Of a DNA stretch of 64,000 nt, positions 1 through 8,725 are shown in pieces. Made by a program: the position numbers and the translations under genes. The stretch is from contig CAVPUV010000072.1 of NCBI GenBank assembly GCA_963708905.1, positions 6,901 to 70,900 on the forward strand. Reading direction: 5' to 3'. Position 1 is the first letter of the stretch, and every line of letters begins with the position of its first letter. The DNA is from SHZL01 sp963708905 (lineage in GTDB: Bacteria > Pseudomonadota > Gammaproteobacteria > Xanthomonadales > SZUA-36). Under the pieces are notes generated by a model, which worked only from the letters and a program-made list of their open reading frames with translations, was not told the DNA's origin and did not search any database.

Positions 1-947
1 AGCGGCGCCAGCGGATTCTGCGCGGATGGAATACCGGAATAATAAGGCAGATCGATGACGCCGATGACGATATTCGCCAGGCCGAAACCGCCAACGGCGG
101 TGGTATTCAGACCGGTTGGCGCAGCCAGAACCCGCATCGGTGCGGCAATGCTGCGCAGCAATTTCAGGGTTGGCGTGATCGACTGGGTTTGCACCGTCCA
201 GCTCAGAACGATGTCGTCCGGGTTGATGCCCACGCTGGCCGCGTTCAACTCCATGGATTGCGTGATCTGGCGCAGTGGCTCCAGGCTTCGCGCCGTAGCA
301 TCGCTGATCAAGGCATAGGTGCTGTTGCCATTAGCATCGAGCCATGAGGTGCGACGCTTGGTGAGGAAATAGGTCTGGTCAGGAGTGGCATCATTGCCGG
401 CCGTATCCCTGATGCCATTGGTCAGAACCGCCATGAAGCTGGAGTATTGAGGCAGGGGCTTGAGTGGAATGATGGCCACCACGCTGCCGCTGGCGACCGC
501 AGTGAAATCGACGCCGGGCGTCAACTCCCGGATGATGCTGGTGACCGCCAGAAATTGCTGGGTAGTCACCTGGAACACCCGCACCGATTGCCCTGGAACA
601 ACGGATGCGGGGTCAATAGCTCCGGGAACGCGGGCGGGAGGAGTGGTGTTCAGAAATGTGGCTACCCATTTCTCGGTAGTGCTGAAACCATCGAGGGCGC
701 TCAGCGCTACCGCCGGATCGCCGACGTTGGCAGGGTTCGCAACGGGCGGATTCAAAGTCAAATCCCTGGTCCCGGTATACAGCAGATTATGCGGAAACGG
801 CAACACACCGTTCGCAGGATCAAATGCGGCTGTCAATATGCCGGTGACGATACTGCCGTCCTTGTTTCTGGCGGGAGAAGTCGGCGCTGCCTGGGCCTGG
901 ATGACAAACACCGTGGAGAGCAAAAGGAAAATCAGACGTTTATTCAT
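1..947 (-). CDS. Secreted Pla-1/VolA-type lipase, N-terminal part (cut by window edge)
   Basis: This reading frame stays open from an ATG at 947 to the window edge, 315 codons, so only the N-terminal part is present. It begins with a signal peptide (MNKRLIFLLLSTVFVIQAQA) and continues in the pattern of the bacterial virulence-factor lipase N-terminal domain: FDPANGVLPFPHNLLYTGT, then ALDGFSTT, AIDPASVVPG, VRVFQV, ELTPGVDF, AIIPLKPLPQYSSFMAVLTNGI, and ADDIVLSW-like NPDDIVLSW near residue 240. In this family (VolA, Pla-1/cef lysophospholipases) an alpha/beta-hydrolase lipase domain follows, but it lies outside the window. Inferred role: cell-surface or secreted lipolysis. It is divergent from the SLC13 transporter, sharing a 226-bp gap. 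The ribosome-binding site is weak. The start is chosen from the signal peptide. Confidence 0.72.
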   Translation of the reverse strand, partial: MNKRLIFLLLSTVFVIQAQAAPTSPARNKDGSIVTGILTAAFDPANGVLPFPHNLLYTGTRDLTLNPPVANPANVGDPAVALSALDGFSTTEKWVATFLNTTPPARVPGAIDPASVVPGQSVRVFQVTTQQFLAVTSIIRELTPGVDFTAVASGSVVAIIPLKPLPQYSSFMAVLTNGIRDTAGNDATPDQTYFLTKRRTSWLDANGNSTYALISDATARSLEPLRQITQSMELNAASVGINPDDIVLSWTVQTQSITPTLKLLRSIAAPMRVLAAPTGLNTTAVGGFGLANIVIGVIDLPYYSGIPSAQNPLAP

Positions 948-1138
948 TTGTTTGTATTCCCATGAAGTGCAGAATCAGAACTGCGGCGATTCGAATTTGC
1001 TTATTCGGTTCTAAGTATAATCATGCGCCGGGCAGTTCCCTCGGACAACCGCTGTGCTGAATTGAGCACAGTTCACTTGCCTGAAACCTGGGTGTACAGA
1101 TTACTATACGTCAACGAATGGAAAAACGCACAAGGAAT

Positions 1139-1177
1139 ATGGAATTCATTTTGCATCCAGCTGACTTGCATCAATGA
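1139..1177 (+). CDS. Possible 12-codon leader ORF coupled to the transporter
   Basis: An ATG at 1139 lies just after an AAGGA Shine-Dalgarno-like sequence (1131-1135). It reads MEFILHPADLHQ and stops with TGA at 1175-1177. The stop overlaps the ATG of the downstream transporter (1174-1176) as ATGA. The transporter itself has no visible Shine-Dalgarno at its own ATG, so translational coupling through this leader is a reasonable inference. It could equally be chance, since a 12-codon ORF carries little statistical weight. Confidence 0.3.
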   Translation: MEFILHPADLHQ

Positions 1178-2539
1178 GCCGCTGGCTGTTGCCCGCAGGC
1201 CCTCTTGCCGCACTGGCCATGTTCCTGCTGCTCAGTGAACAGGGATGGACCTATGCGCCGGCTGCCACCGCCGCCGTCACGCTGCTGTGTGCGATCTGGT
1301 GGATATTCGAGCCCATACCGATTCCGTTTACCTCCATGATTCCGCTGGCGATTTTTCCGCTGCTGGGAGTACTTACGCCCAGCCAGACTGGCGAGGCACT
1401 GGGTAGCCCCTTGATCCTGCTGTTGATGGGTGGTTTCATGCTTTCCACGGCCATGGCGGATTCTGGCGCGCACAAGCGCATCGCCCTGTACATGGTCAAC
1501 CTGTTTGGCGGCGGCAGTGCCCGCGGGCTGGTGCTGGGTTTCATGTGCGCGTCCGCCATGCTGAGCATGTGGATTTCCAATACGGCAACGACCCTGATGC
1601 TGCTGCCGGTGGCGCTGGCCGTTCTGGAGCACACGGAACAACGCATGGCGGTCCCCCTGCTGCTGGGAATTGCCTATGCTGCCAGTATCGGCGGACTGGG
1701 AACGCCCATAGGTACCCCGCCCAACCTGATTTTCATGCAAGTGCATCTCAATGAATTTGGTACCGCTCCGAATTTTCTGCAGTGGATGAGCTGGGGTGTC
1801 CCTGTCGTCATTGTGCTGGTACCTCTGGCCGGCCTTTGGTTGACGCGGGGTGTGCGCCTGGCACAAGCAGTGGAACTGCCCCGCACAGGTCGCTGGCGGC
1901 CAGCTGAGAAAAGGGTGCTGATCGTATTCGCTGTTACCGCTTTGGCATGGATTACGCGGCAGACTCCATTTGGCGGCTGGAGCGCATGGCTGAATATGCC
2001 GCAAGCGAACGATGCCTCGGTTGCCTTGATCGCGGTCATCATCATGGCCACGCTGCCCAATGGAGAGGGCGGCCGACTGCTGCGTTGGGAAGCTGCTGGA
2101 CGCATTCCATGGGGGGTGCTGCTGCTTTTTGGCGGCGGCATCGCCATCGCCAGTCGCGTTCGTGCAGAGCGGCCTCGCGGACATCATCGCGGGTGAACTG
2201 ACCGGGCTGGTGAATTTGCCCACCTGGGTCATCATCGTCTGCTTGTGCCTTGTGGTGACATTCCTGACCGAGGTCACCAGCAATACCGCTACGGCGAGCC
2301 TGTTGATGCCCTTGCTGGCGTCGACAGCAACAGGGACAGGTATCAGCCCGATGTTGCTGATGGTTCCTGCGGTGCTGAGTGCGAGCTGCGCGTTCATGCT
2401 GCCGGTCGCGACCGCGCCCAACGCCGTCGTTTATGGTAGTGGCCTGATACGCGTCAAGGATATGGCGCGGGCCGGCTTCGTGCTGAATCTTATCGGGGTG
2501 GCCGTGATCTCGGGCGTGTGTCTGTCGATCCTGAACTGA
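1174..2539 (+). pseudogene. SLC13/DASS family sodium-coupled anion transporter, one-base frameshift
   Basis: Two overlapping frames together make one inner-membrane transporter of the divalent anion:Na+ symporter family (SLC13, VcINDY-like), which carries dicarboxylates, citrate or sulfate. Both family SNT repeats are visible: ISNTATTLMLLP around residues 130-140 in the first frame and TSNTATASLLMPL in the second. GTPIGTPPNLIF follows the first repeat. The first frame is coherent to GGGIAIAS and then turns to nonsense. The second frame resumes with AFVQSGLADIIAGELTGL. An extra base near 2154-2155 explains the break: AGT-C-GCG-TTC for AGT-GCG-TTC. The product would be about 454 residues if repaired, a normal family length. 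The cause may be a sequencing error or a recent mutation; the rest of the gene looks intact. Substrate is not determinable. Confidence 0.8.
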
Positions 2540-2606
2540 AGCAGGATCGCTTAGCTAAAAAGCTTCGCTGGAAAAGTGGTGAAGCGTGGTGCGCCAACCG
2601 GGTGCA

Positions 2607-4400
2607 TTACGACTTCCCGGGCACGTATAAATCCGTAATGGTTCCACTAAACACTTCCGCTGCCATACCTATACTCTCGGCAAGAGTCGGGTGGGGGTGA
2701 ATGGTCAAACCGATATCGGCAGCCTCACAGCCCATTTCTATGGCCAGAGCACATTCTGCAATCAGGTCCCCGGCATGCGGGCCCGTGATGCCGGCGCCGA
2801 TGATGCGTTTGCTGGCCCTGTTGAATAATAACTTGGTGAAACCCTCGGTACGATCAATCCCCAGGGCTCGGCCGCTGGCAGCCCAGGGAAACCGCCCAAG
2901 CTCGTAATCCACACCTGCTTTCTTCGCCTCCAATTCGGTCAGTCCAACCCAGGCAATCTCCGGATCGGTATAGGCAACGGACGGAATCACCCTGGCATCG
3001 AATGCGCTGCGCTCTCCGGCGCAGACCTCGGCAGCAACCTTGCCCTCATGCGTAGCCTTGTGAGCAAGCATGGGCTGGCCGATTACATCACCGATGGCGA
3101 AGATGTGCGGCACATTGGTGCGCATCTGCCGGTCGACCTCGATAAAGCCCTCTTCCGTCACCGCAACGCCGGCGGCCTCCGCACCAAGTCCTTTGCCATT
3201 GGGTATCCGGCCGACCGCAACCAGCACCCTGTCGAAGTACCCGGTCTCGGGCGCTTTTGCACCCGCAAAATGCGCTACCAGTGCATCGTCGGCAACATCC
3301 ACCTGGGTAACACGGGTTTCGAGATAAATATTCTCGTAGCGTCTGGCTATGCGCGATTGCAATGGTTTGACCAGGTCCGGGTCAGCGCCAGGTATCAGCT
3401 GCGCGGTCAATTCCGCCACCGTTACTTTGCTGCCCAGGGCTGCATAGACACCAGCCATTTCCAGGCCGATGATGCCGCCACCTATAACCAGCAGACGCTG
3501 TGGAATTTCCTCCAGTTGCAGCGCAGCCGTGGAGTCCATGAGCCTGGGATCTCCCCAGGGCAATCCAGGTAATTCATAAGAATGTGAGCCAGTAGCAATG
3601 ATGGCATGCGCAAAGTCCAGAGTCCGCGAGTCGTTACCCTGGACCACGGCCAATTCATGTGATCCGGTAAATGTTCCTACCCCCTGGATGACATCAATCT
3701 TGCGCTTCCCGGCCATTCCCGACAGGCCGGCGGTCAGTTTGTCAACGACCTGATCCTTGAACGCACGCAATTTTTCGAGCTCGATGCGGGGTTCGCCAAA
3801 CTGAACCCCATGTCTGGACATGGCTGCTGCTTCATCGATCACCTGTGCAGTGTGCAGCAGCGCCTTGGACGGGATGCAACCCACATTCAGACAGACGCCA
3901 CCCAGCACGGGATAACGTTCGACCAGAGCGACCCGCAGACCCAGGTCTGCAGCACGAAAAGCAGCGGTATACCCTCCCGGCCCGGCGCCAAGTACCACCA
4001 CGTCGTATTCATGCGCCGGGTTCGACGATGGTTTTTCCTGGCCCGGTTCTGCCCGCGCTTTATCGGTTGAGTTGTCAAATTGCTGGCGCGGTAATGGCTC
4101 GGCTGCGTTTTCCGGTTCAGCAGGAGGCACTTGGTCAGACTCACCATCTTCGGATGTTGCGCTGCTGGTCAGCCGCGCAATCACACTTCCCGTGGAAACC
4201 AAAGACCCTATTTCAACCAGAATTTCAACGATTTCACCTTCGACAGGAGCGGGAACTTCCATCGTCGCTTTGTCACTTTCCAGCGTTACGAGAGACTGTT
4301 CCCGCTGGACCCGATCACCCGGCTTGATCAGCACTTCGATGACAGGGATGTCGGAAAAATCACCGATATCCGGTACTTTGATCTCGATGATTTGGCTCAC
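2607..4400 (-). CDS. lpdA: Dihydrolipoamide dehydrogenase (E3) with N-terminal lipoyl domain
   Basis: This is the FAD-dependent E3 subunit of pyruvate dehydrogenase; it reoxidises dihydrolipoyl groups with NAD+. It has 597 residues, longer than plain E3 (about 475), because residues 1-80 are a biotinyl/lipoyl domain with the lipoyl lysine in ESDKATMEVP (K44). A Pro/Ala/Glu-rich linker covers about 80-130. The FAD site is VVVLGAGPGG (135-143) and the redox-active disulfide is in GGVCLNVGCIPSK (C170, C175). A second Rossmann motif, VIGGGIIGLE, lies near residue 300, and the catalytic HPHPTLAE is near the C terminus. It is the last gene of the aceE-aceF-lpdA run, separated from aceF by a copy of the five-hairpin element. 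Lipoyl-E3 fusions are known in several proteobacterial PDH operons. Confidence 0.96.
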   Translation of the reverse strand: MSQIIEIKVPDIGDFSDIPVIEVLIKPGDRVQREQSLVTLESDKATMEVPAPVEGEIVEILVEIGSLVSTGSVIARLTSSATSEDGESDQVPPAEPENAAEPLPRQQFDNSTDKARAEPGQEKPSSNPAHEYDVVVLGAGPGGYTAAFRAADLGLRVALVERYPVLGGVCLNVGCIPSKALLHTAQVIDEAAAMSRHGVQFGEPRIELEKLRAFKDQVVDKLTAGLSGMAGKRKIDVIQGVGTFTGSHELAVVQGNDSRTLDFAHAIIATGSHSYELPGLPWGDPRLMDSTAALQLEEIPQRLLVIGGGIIGLEMAGVYAALGSKVTVAELTAQLIPGADPDLVKPLQSRIARRYENIYLETRVTQVDVADDALVAHFAGAKAPETGYFDRVLVAVGRIPNGKGLGAEAAGVAVTEEGFIEVDRQMRTNVPHIFAIGDVIGQPMLAHKATHEGKVAAEVCAGERSAFDARVIPSVAYTDPEIAWVGLTELEAKKAGVDYELGRFPWAASGRALGIDRTEGFTKLLFNRASKRIIGAGITGPHAGDLIAECALAIEMGCEAADIGLTIHPHPTLAESIGMAAEVFSGTITDLYVPGKS

Positions 4401-4470
4401 GGACTGATTTCTCCACGGTTTGCGATGATCAGTGTATCTCCTTGATGCTTTTCGTGCTGCGAATTATCCA

Positions 4471-4622
4471 GTGCGCATCCGGAAATGGATGCACGCTAAC
4501 GCGGCACATGGAAGTGCCGCCATTTTCAATGATGTACGTCATTGAAAATGTGAGCGAAGCAAAACCACGCTTTTGCTTCGCGATTCCATAACGGGCTGGG
4601 ATGCCCGTTTATGGACAGACAC
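4471..4622 (-). repeat. Five-hairpin dispersed element, copy 1 (aceF-lpdA gap)
   Basis: A 152-bp element, named here by its content. On the minus strand it begins GTGTCTGTCC and ends GGATGCGCAC. Five stem-loops follow one another: CCATAAACGGGC/GCCCGTTATGG, GCGAAGCAAAA/TTTTGCTTCGC, CATTTTCAATGA/TCATTGAAAATG, GCGGCAC/GTGCCGC, and GTGCATCC/GGATGCGCAC. It is nearly identical to copies at 16001, 26678 and 38826. The flanks carry an imperfect direct repeat: tatcca at 4465-4470 and catcca at 4623-4628, directly abutting both ends. No ORF is present. It fills most of the aceF-lpdA gap. Confidence 0.85.
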
Positions 4623-4639
4623 CATCCAGGCGTTGCACG

Positions 4640-5977
4640 TCAGAGCGTCAGGCGCCTGAGATCCTCGAGTTGGCTGGCCAGGTAACGCGTGAACCGGGCC
4701 GCTGCGGCGCCATCTATTACCCTGTGATCATAGGACACCGATAACGGCAACATCAGTCGGGGCTGGAATGCCTGACCATCCCAAACTGGCTGCATGCGTG
4801 CACGCGATACACCCATGATCGCGACCTCCGGGGCATTGATGATCGGAGTGAATGCGGTGCCGCCAATGCCACCCAGGCTGGAGATGGAAAAGCACCCGCC
4901 CTGGATATCATCCGGCTTGAGTTTTTGTTCCCTGGCGCGGGCGCTGACCTCGCTCAACTCTCGCGCCAAATCCATCAAGCCCTTGCGGTCACATTCGCGC
5001 AGGACTGGAACCATGAGTCCTTCCGGAGTATCGACCGCTATGCCGATGTTGTAATAAGCCTTGAGAATCAGGTTTTCACCGGAGAGATCGAGCGAAGCAT
5101 TGAACTGGGGAAATTGCTTCAGCGCCATGACGCTGGCCTTGATCAGAAAGACCAGCGGCGTCAGCTTGAAACCTTGTTTCTGCGCATCGGCCGCAAGGGA
5201 TTTGCGGAACGACTCCATTTCCGTGATATCGGCTTCGTCGTGCTGGGTGACGTGTGGAATTCCGACCCAGTTGCGATGCAGGAATCCGGCGGATAGTTTG
5301 CGTATGCGTGATAGCGGCTGCGCGGTGACCTTGCCGAAACGGGAGAAATCAACTTTGGGGGGTGGCGGAAAGTTGAACCCGGAAAAGCTGCCACTGCCTT
5401 GAGCTGAGCCGCTGATGACGGACTTGACATAGCCTGCGACATCCTCCTTCAGAATGCGGCCGCCATCTCCGCTACCCTTAACTTGCTTGAGATCCGCGCC
5501 CAGTTCGCGGGCAAACTTGCGCACAGACGGACTGGCATAAGGAGCCGTATGTGGATCAAAGGCAGCAGCCCCGTGGGTAGTATCAGCCCGCGGCAACGGC
5601 GCAGCGGTGACGGCAGCATCAGGCTGGCTCTTCGATGCTGGCCGTTCTTGCTTCCGGGCTGGCGGTGGCTGGTGAGCAGCAGCGGCGCTGCTGTCCCACC
5701 CTGGAGATGTTTCCTGCGTTTGCGCGTCGTCTTCCGTGGTAATTTCCAGGACCGCAACTACGTCACCTGCGGAAACGGTATCATTCACCTTCAGCCTCAT
5801 CTCGCGAATCACACCTGCCTGCGGTGCGGGCACCTCCATCGTGGCCTTGTCGCTTTCCAGGGTAACCAGGGAATCCTCTGCATTTACCTGGTCACCCGCC
5901 GACACCAGCACTTCAATCACCGGGATGTTGCTGAAATCACCTATATCCGGCACCTTGATTTCGATCGATCTGCTCAC
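4640..5977 (-). CDS. aceF: Pyruvate dehydrogenase E2, dihydrolipoyl acetyltransferase
   Basis: This is the core acetyltransferase of pyruvate dehydrogenase; it transfers acetyl from lipoyl to CoA. There is one lipoyl domain (residues 1-80, lysine in ESDKATMEVP), an Ala/Pro-rich linker, a peripheral-subunit-binding domain around 135-175 (ASPSVRKFARELGADL), and the catalytic domain ending in SVSYDHRVIDGA. E. coli AceF has three lipoyl domains; here the E3 carries an additional one. I start at the GTG at 5977: GGAG lies 6 nt upstream and SRSIEIKVPDIGDF aligns with the LpdA N terminus. The frame stays open to an ATG at 6010, which would add 11 unlikely residues. It follows aceE by about 50 bp. 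Confidence 0.95.
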   Translation of the reverse strand: MSRSIEIKVPDIGDFSNIPVIEVLVSAGDQVNAEDSLVTLESDKATMEVPAPQAGVIREMRLKVNDTVSAGDVVAVLEITTEDDAQTQETSPGWDSSAAAAHQPPPARKQERPASKSQPDAAVTAAPLPRADTTHGAAAFDPHTAPYASPSVRKFARELGADLKQVKGSGDGGRILKEDVAGYVKSVISGSAQGSGSFSGFNFPPPPKVDFSRFGKVTAQPLSRIRKLSAGFLHRNWVGIPHVTQHDEADITEMESFRKSLAADAQKQGFKLTPLVFLIKASVMALKQFPQFNASLDLSGENLILKAYYNIGIAVDTPEGLMVPVLRECDRKGLMDLARELSEVSARAREQKLKPDDIQGGCFSISSLGGIGGTAFTPIINAPEVAIMGVSRARMQPVWDGQAFQPRLMLPLSVSYDHRVIDGAAAARFTRYLASQLEDLRRLTL

Positions 5978-6030
5978 ACTGTTCTCCGCTTCATCAAACC
6001 ATCCCTTCACCAGGGAAGCTCAGAGTTTCC

Positions 6031-8702
6031 CTAGACGCGCGAAGGATTGTCCTTGTCAGGATCAATACCCAGTCTGCTACGGGCCGAGATAAGCTCACTT
6101 TGCCCCAACAGACCTTTGCGGTACAAGGCATACAGGGCAGCATAGGCTATGTTGAAACGATCAACCTCGAAGAACTGACGCAATTTTTCCCGCGTATCAG
6201 ATCGGCCGAAGCCATCGGTTCCCAGCACGATGTAGTCTTCCTGGGGCAGAAAGCCACGCACCTGATCGGCGAATGCCCGGACATAATCAGAAGCCGCAAT
6301 AACCGGGCCTTGCCGATCCAGTAAACACTGCGTCAGCCAGGGAATTTGCGGCTCTTTTTCCGGGTTGAGGCGGTTCCAGCGGCTGCATTCCACACCATTG
6401 CGGCGTAGTTCAGTAAAGCTGGTGGCACTCCAGATGTCCGCCATGACGGCAAAATCCTGTTCCAGGATACTGGCGGCCGCGACGGCCTCGCGCAGAATGG
6501 TTCCACTGGCCATCAGCTGCACTTTGCGTGCTCCGTCCGGCCCCTGCTTCAGCAGGTAAAGGCCCTTGCGGATGCCGTCTTCCGCGCCTGGCGGCATATC
6601 CGGGTGCGGATAGTTCTCGTTCATTACCGTGACGTAGTAATAGATGTCTTCCTTTTGTTCATACATACGACGCAAACCATCCTGCAGGATCACAGCCAAT
6701 TCGTATGAAAAGGCCGGGTCATAGGAAACGCAGTTTGGCACCATGCCGGCGATCATATGGCTGTTGCCATCTTCATGCTGCAAGCCTTCGCCGTTCAGGG
6801 TGGTGCGGCCGGCTGTTCCGCCGATAAGAAATCCCTTGGCCCGCATGTCGCCGGCAGCCCAGGTCAGGTCGCCAACCCGCTGAAACCCGAACATTGAATA
6901 GAAGATGAAGAACGGGATCATGGGCACGCCATTGCTTGCATAGCTGGTGGCGGCAGCGATCCATGATGACATGCCTCCTGCCTCGGTAATGCCTTCCTGC
7001 AGTATCTGGCCTTTCTTGTCTTCCTTGTAGAACATCAGCTGGTCAGAATCCATCGGGGTGTATAACTGGCCAACCGACGAGTAGATGCCCAGCTGACGGA
7101 ACATACCTTCCATGCCGAAAGTGCGCGCTTCATCGGCCACGATCGGTACGATACGCGAGGCCAGAGACTGATCGCGCAGCAGCATGGCCAGGGCCCGCAC
7201 AAACACCATGGTCGTGCTGATTTCCCGGTCACCGGTCGCTTTCAGCAATGGCTCGAATACCTGAAGCTCGGGGATTTTCAACGCATCGAATTGAGCATGA
7301 CGCTGCGGCAGAAACCCACCGAGTTTGTTGCGCTGTTCCAGCAGTACTGAATCTCCGGGCTGTCTTTGCCCGGGTGGTAGTAAGGCACTTTCTCTATTTC
7401 TTCATCGGTGATCGGGACGCTGAAACGATCGCGGAACTGACGAATCGAGTCGATATCCATTTTTTTCTGCTGGTGAGTGATGTTTTGCGCTTCGCCAGCT
7501 CCACCCATGCCATAGCCCTTGACGGTTTTTGCCAGGATGACAATAGGTCGCTCCCGTGGCTTCATCGCTTCACTGTAAGCGGCATAAATTTTATGCGGAT
7601 CATGGCCCCCGCGATTCAATCGCCAGATATCCCGATCTGACATACTGGCGACCATTTCTTTCAACTCGGGGTACTTGCCAAAAAAATGTTCACGGGTGTA
7701 GGCGCCACCCTTGGCCTTGTAGGCCTGGTAATCGCCATCCCGGGCTTCTTCCATGCGTTTACGCAGCAGCCCATCCTTGTCCTTGGCAAACAATGGATCC
7801 CAGTACGAGCCCCAAATGACTTTCAGCACACTCCAGCGCGCGCCGCGGAATACGCTTTCCAGTTCCTGAATGATCTTGCCATTGCCGCGCACCGGACCAT
7901 CCAGGCGCTGCAGATTGCAGTTGACCACGAAAATCAGGTTATTCAGTTTTTCCCGGCCTGCCAGCGAGATGGCGCCCAGCGATTCCGGCTCGTCAGTTTC
8001 ACCATCGCCAAGAAAACACCACACTTTCCGGTCTGAAGTATCGGCTATGCCCCGGTTATGCAGATACTTGAGAAAACGCGCCTGGTAAATGGCCATGATC
8101 GGACCCAGGCCCATCGAAACAGTTGGAAACTGCCAGTAATCCGGCATTAACCATGGGTGCGGGTAGGAACTGAGGCCTTTGCCGGTGGATTCTTCACGGA
8201 AACCATCCAGCTGTTGTTCACTGATCCGGCCTTCCAGGAATGAACGGGCATAGATCCCGGGTGAGGAATGGCCCTGGATATAGACCAGGTCGCCGCCACC
8301 CGGATGATCCGGACCACGAAAAAAATGATTGAAACCGACATCGTAAAGGGTCGCCGCCGAAGCGAAACTGGCGATGTGACCGCCCAGTTCACCCCCGCGC
8401 TTACTGGCCCTGACCACGGTCGCCATCGCATTCCAGCGAATGAAGGAACGGATGCGGAATTCCAGCTCGGTATTACCCGGAGAGCGATTTTCCAGGTGCG
8501 GAGGAATCGTGTTGACGTAAGCCGTGGTGGCATCATAGGGCAGGTAGCCACCGGACCGGCGCGTGTAGTCCACCAGTTTTTCTATCAGATAATGCGCGCG
8601 ATCCGGCCCATGCCGCCCGATAATGGCCTGCAGCGACTCGAGCCATTCTTGAGTTTCCTGCGGGTCACTGTCCTGGCGCAGTTTATCAACTTCCAGATTC
8701 AT
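6031..8702 (-). pseudogene. aceE: Pyruvate dehydrogenase E1 (homodimeric AceE), one-base frameshift
   Basis: This is the thiamine-diphosphate E1 that decarboxylates pyruvate and acetylates the E2 lipoyl group. The N-terminal frame (8702 down to about 7350) carries RSGGYLPYDATTAYV, the ThDP motif GDGETDEPESLGAISLA and GGHDPHKIYAAY. The C-terminal frame (to 6031) resumes with KIPELQVFEPLLKA and carries GTDGFGRSDTREKLR. At about 7349-7353 the sequence reads TAC-TG-CTG-GAA where TAC-NTG-CTG-GAA (Y-L-L-E) is expected, so one base is missing. Repaired, it would be about 890 residues, normal for AceE. Everything on either side looks fully conserved. Because this is the only E1 beside intact aceF and lpdA, an assembly or sequencing error is at least as likely as real inactivation. 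Confidence 0.93.
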
Positions 8703-8725
8703 TGAGGAACTCCCGGACCGGCTCT

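Noticed and set aside
447..1014. Plus-strand ORFs of 172 and 184 codons
   Set aside because: They are antisense to the lipase gene, which has a signal peptide and family motifs on the minus strand.
4441..4640. The hairpin element in the PDH operon as a regulatory riboswitch
   Set aside because: The same sequence occurs between unrelated genes and in both orientations to transcription.
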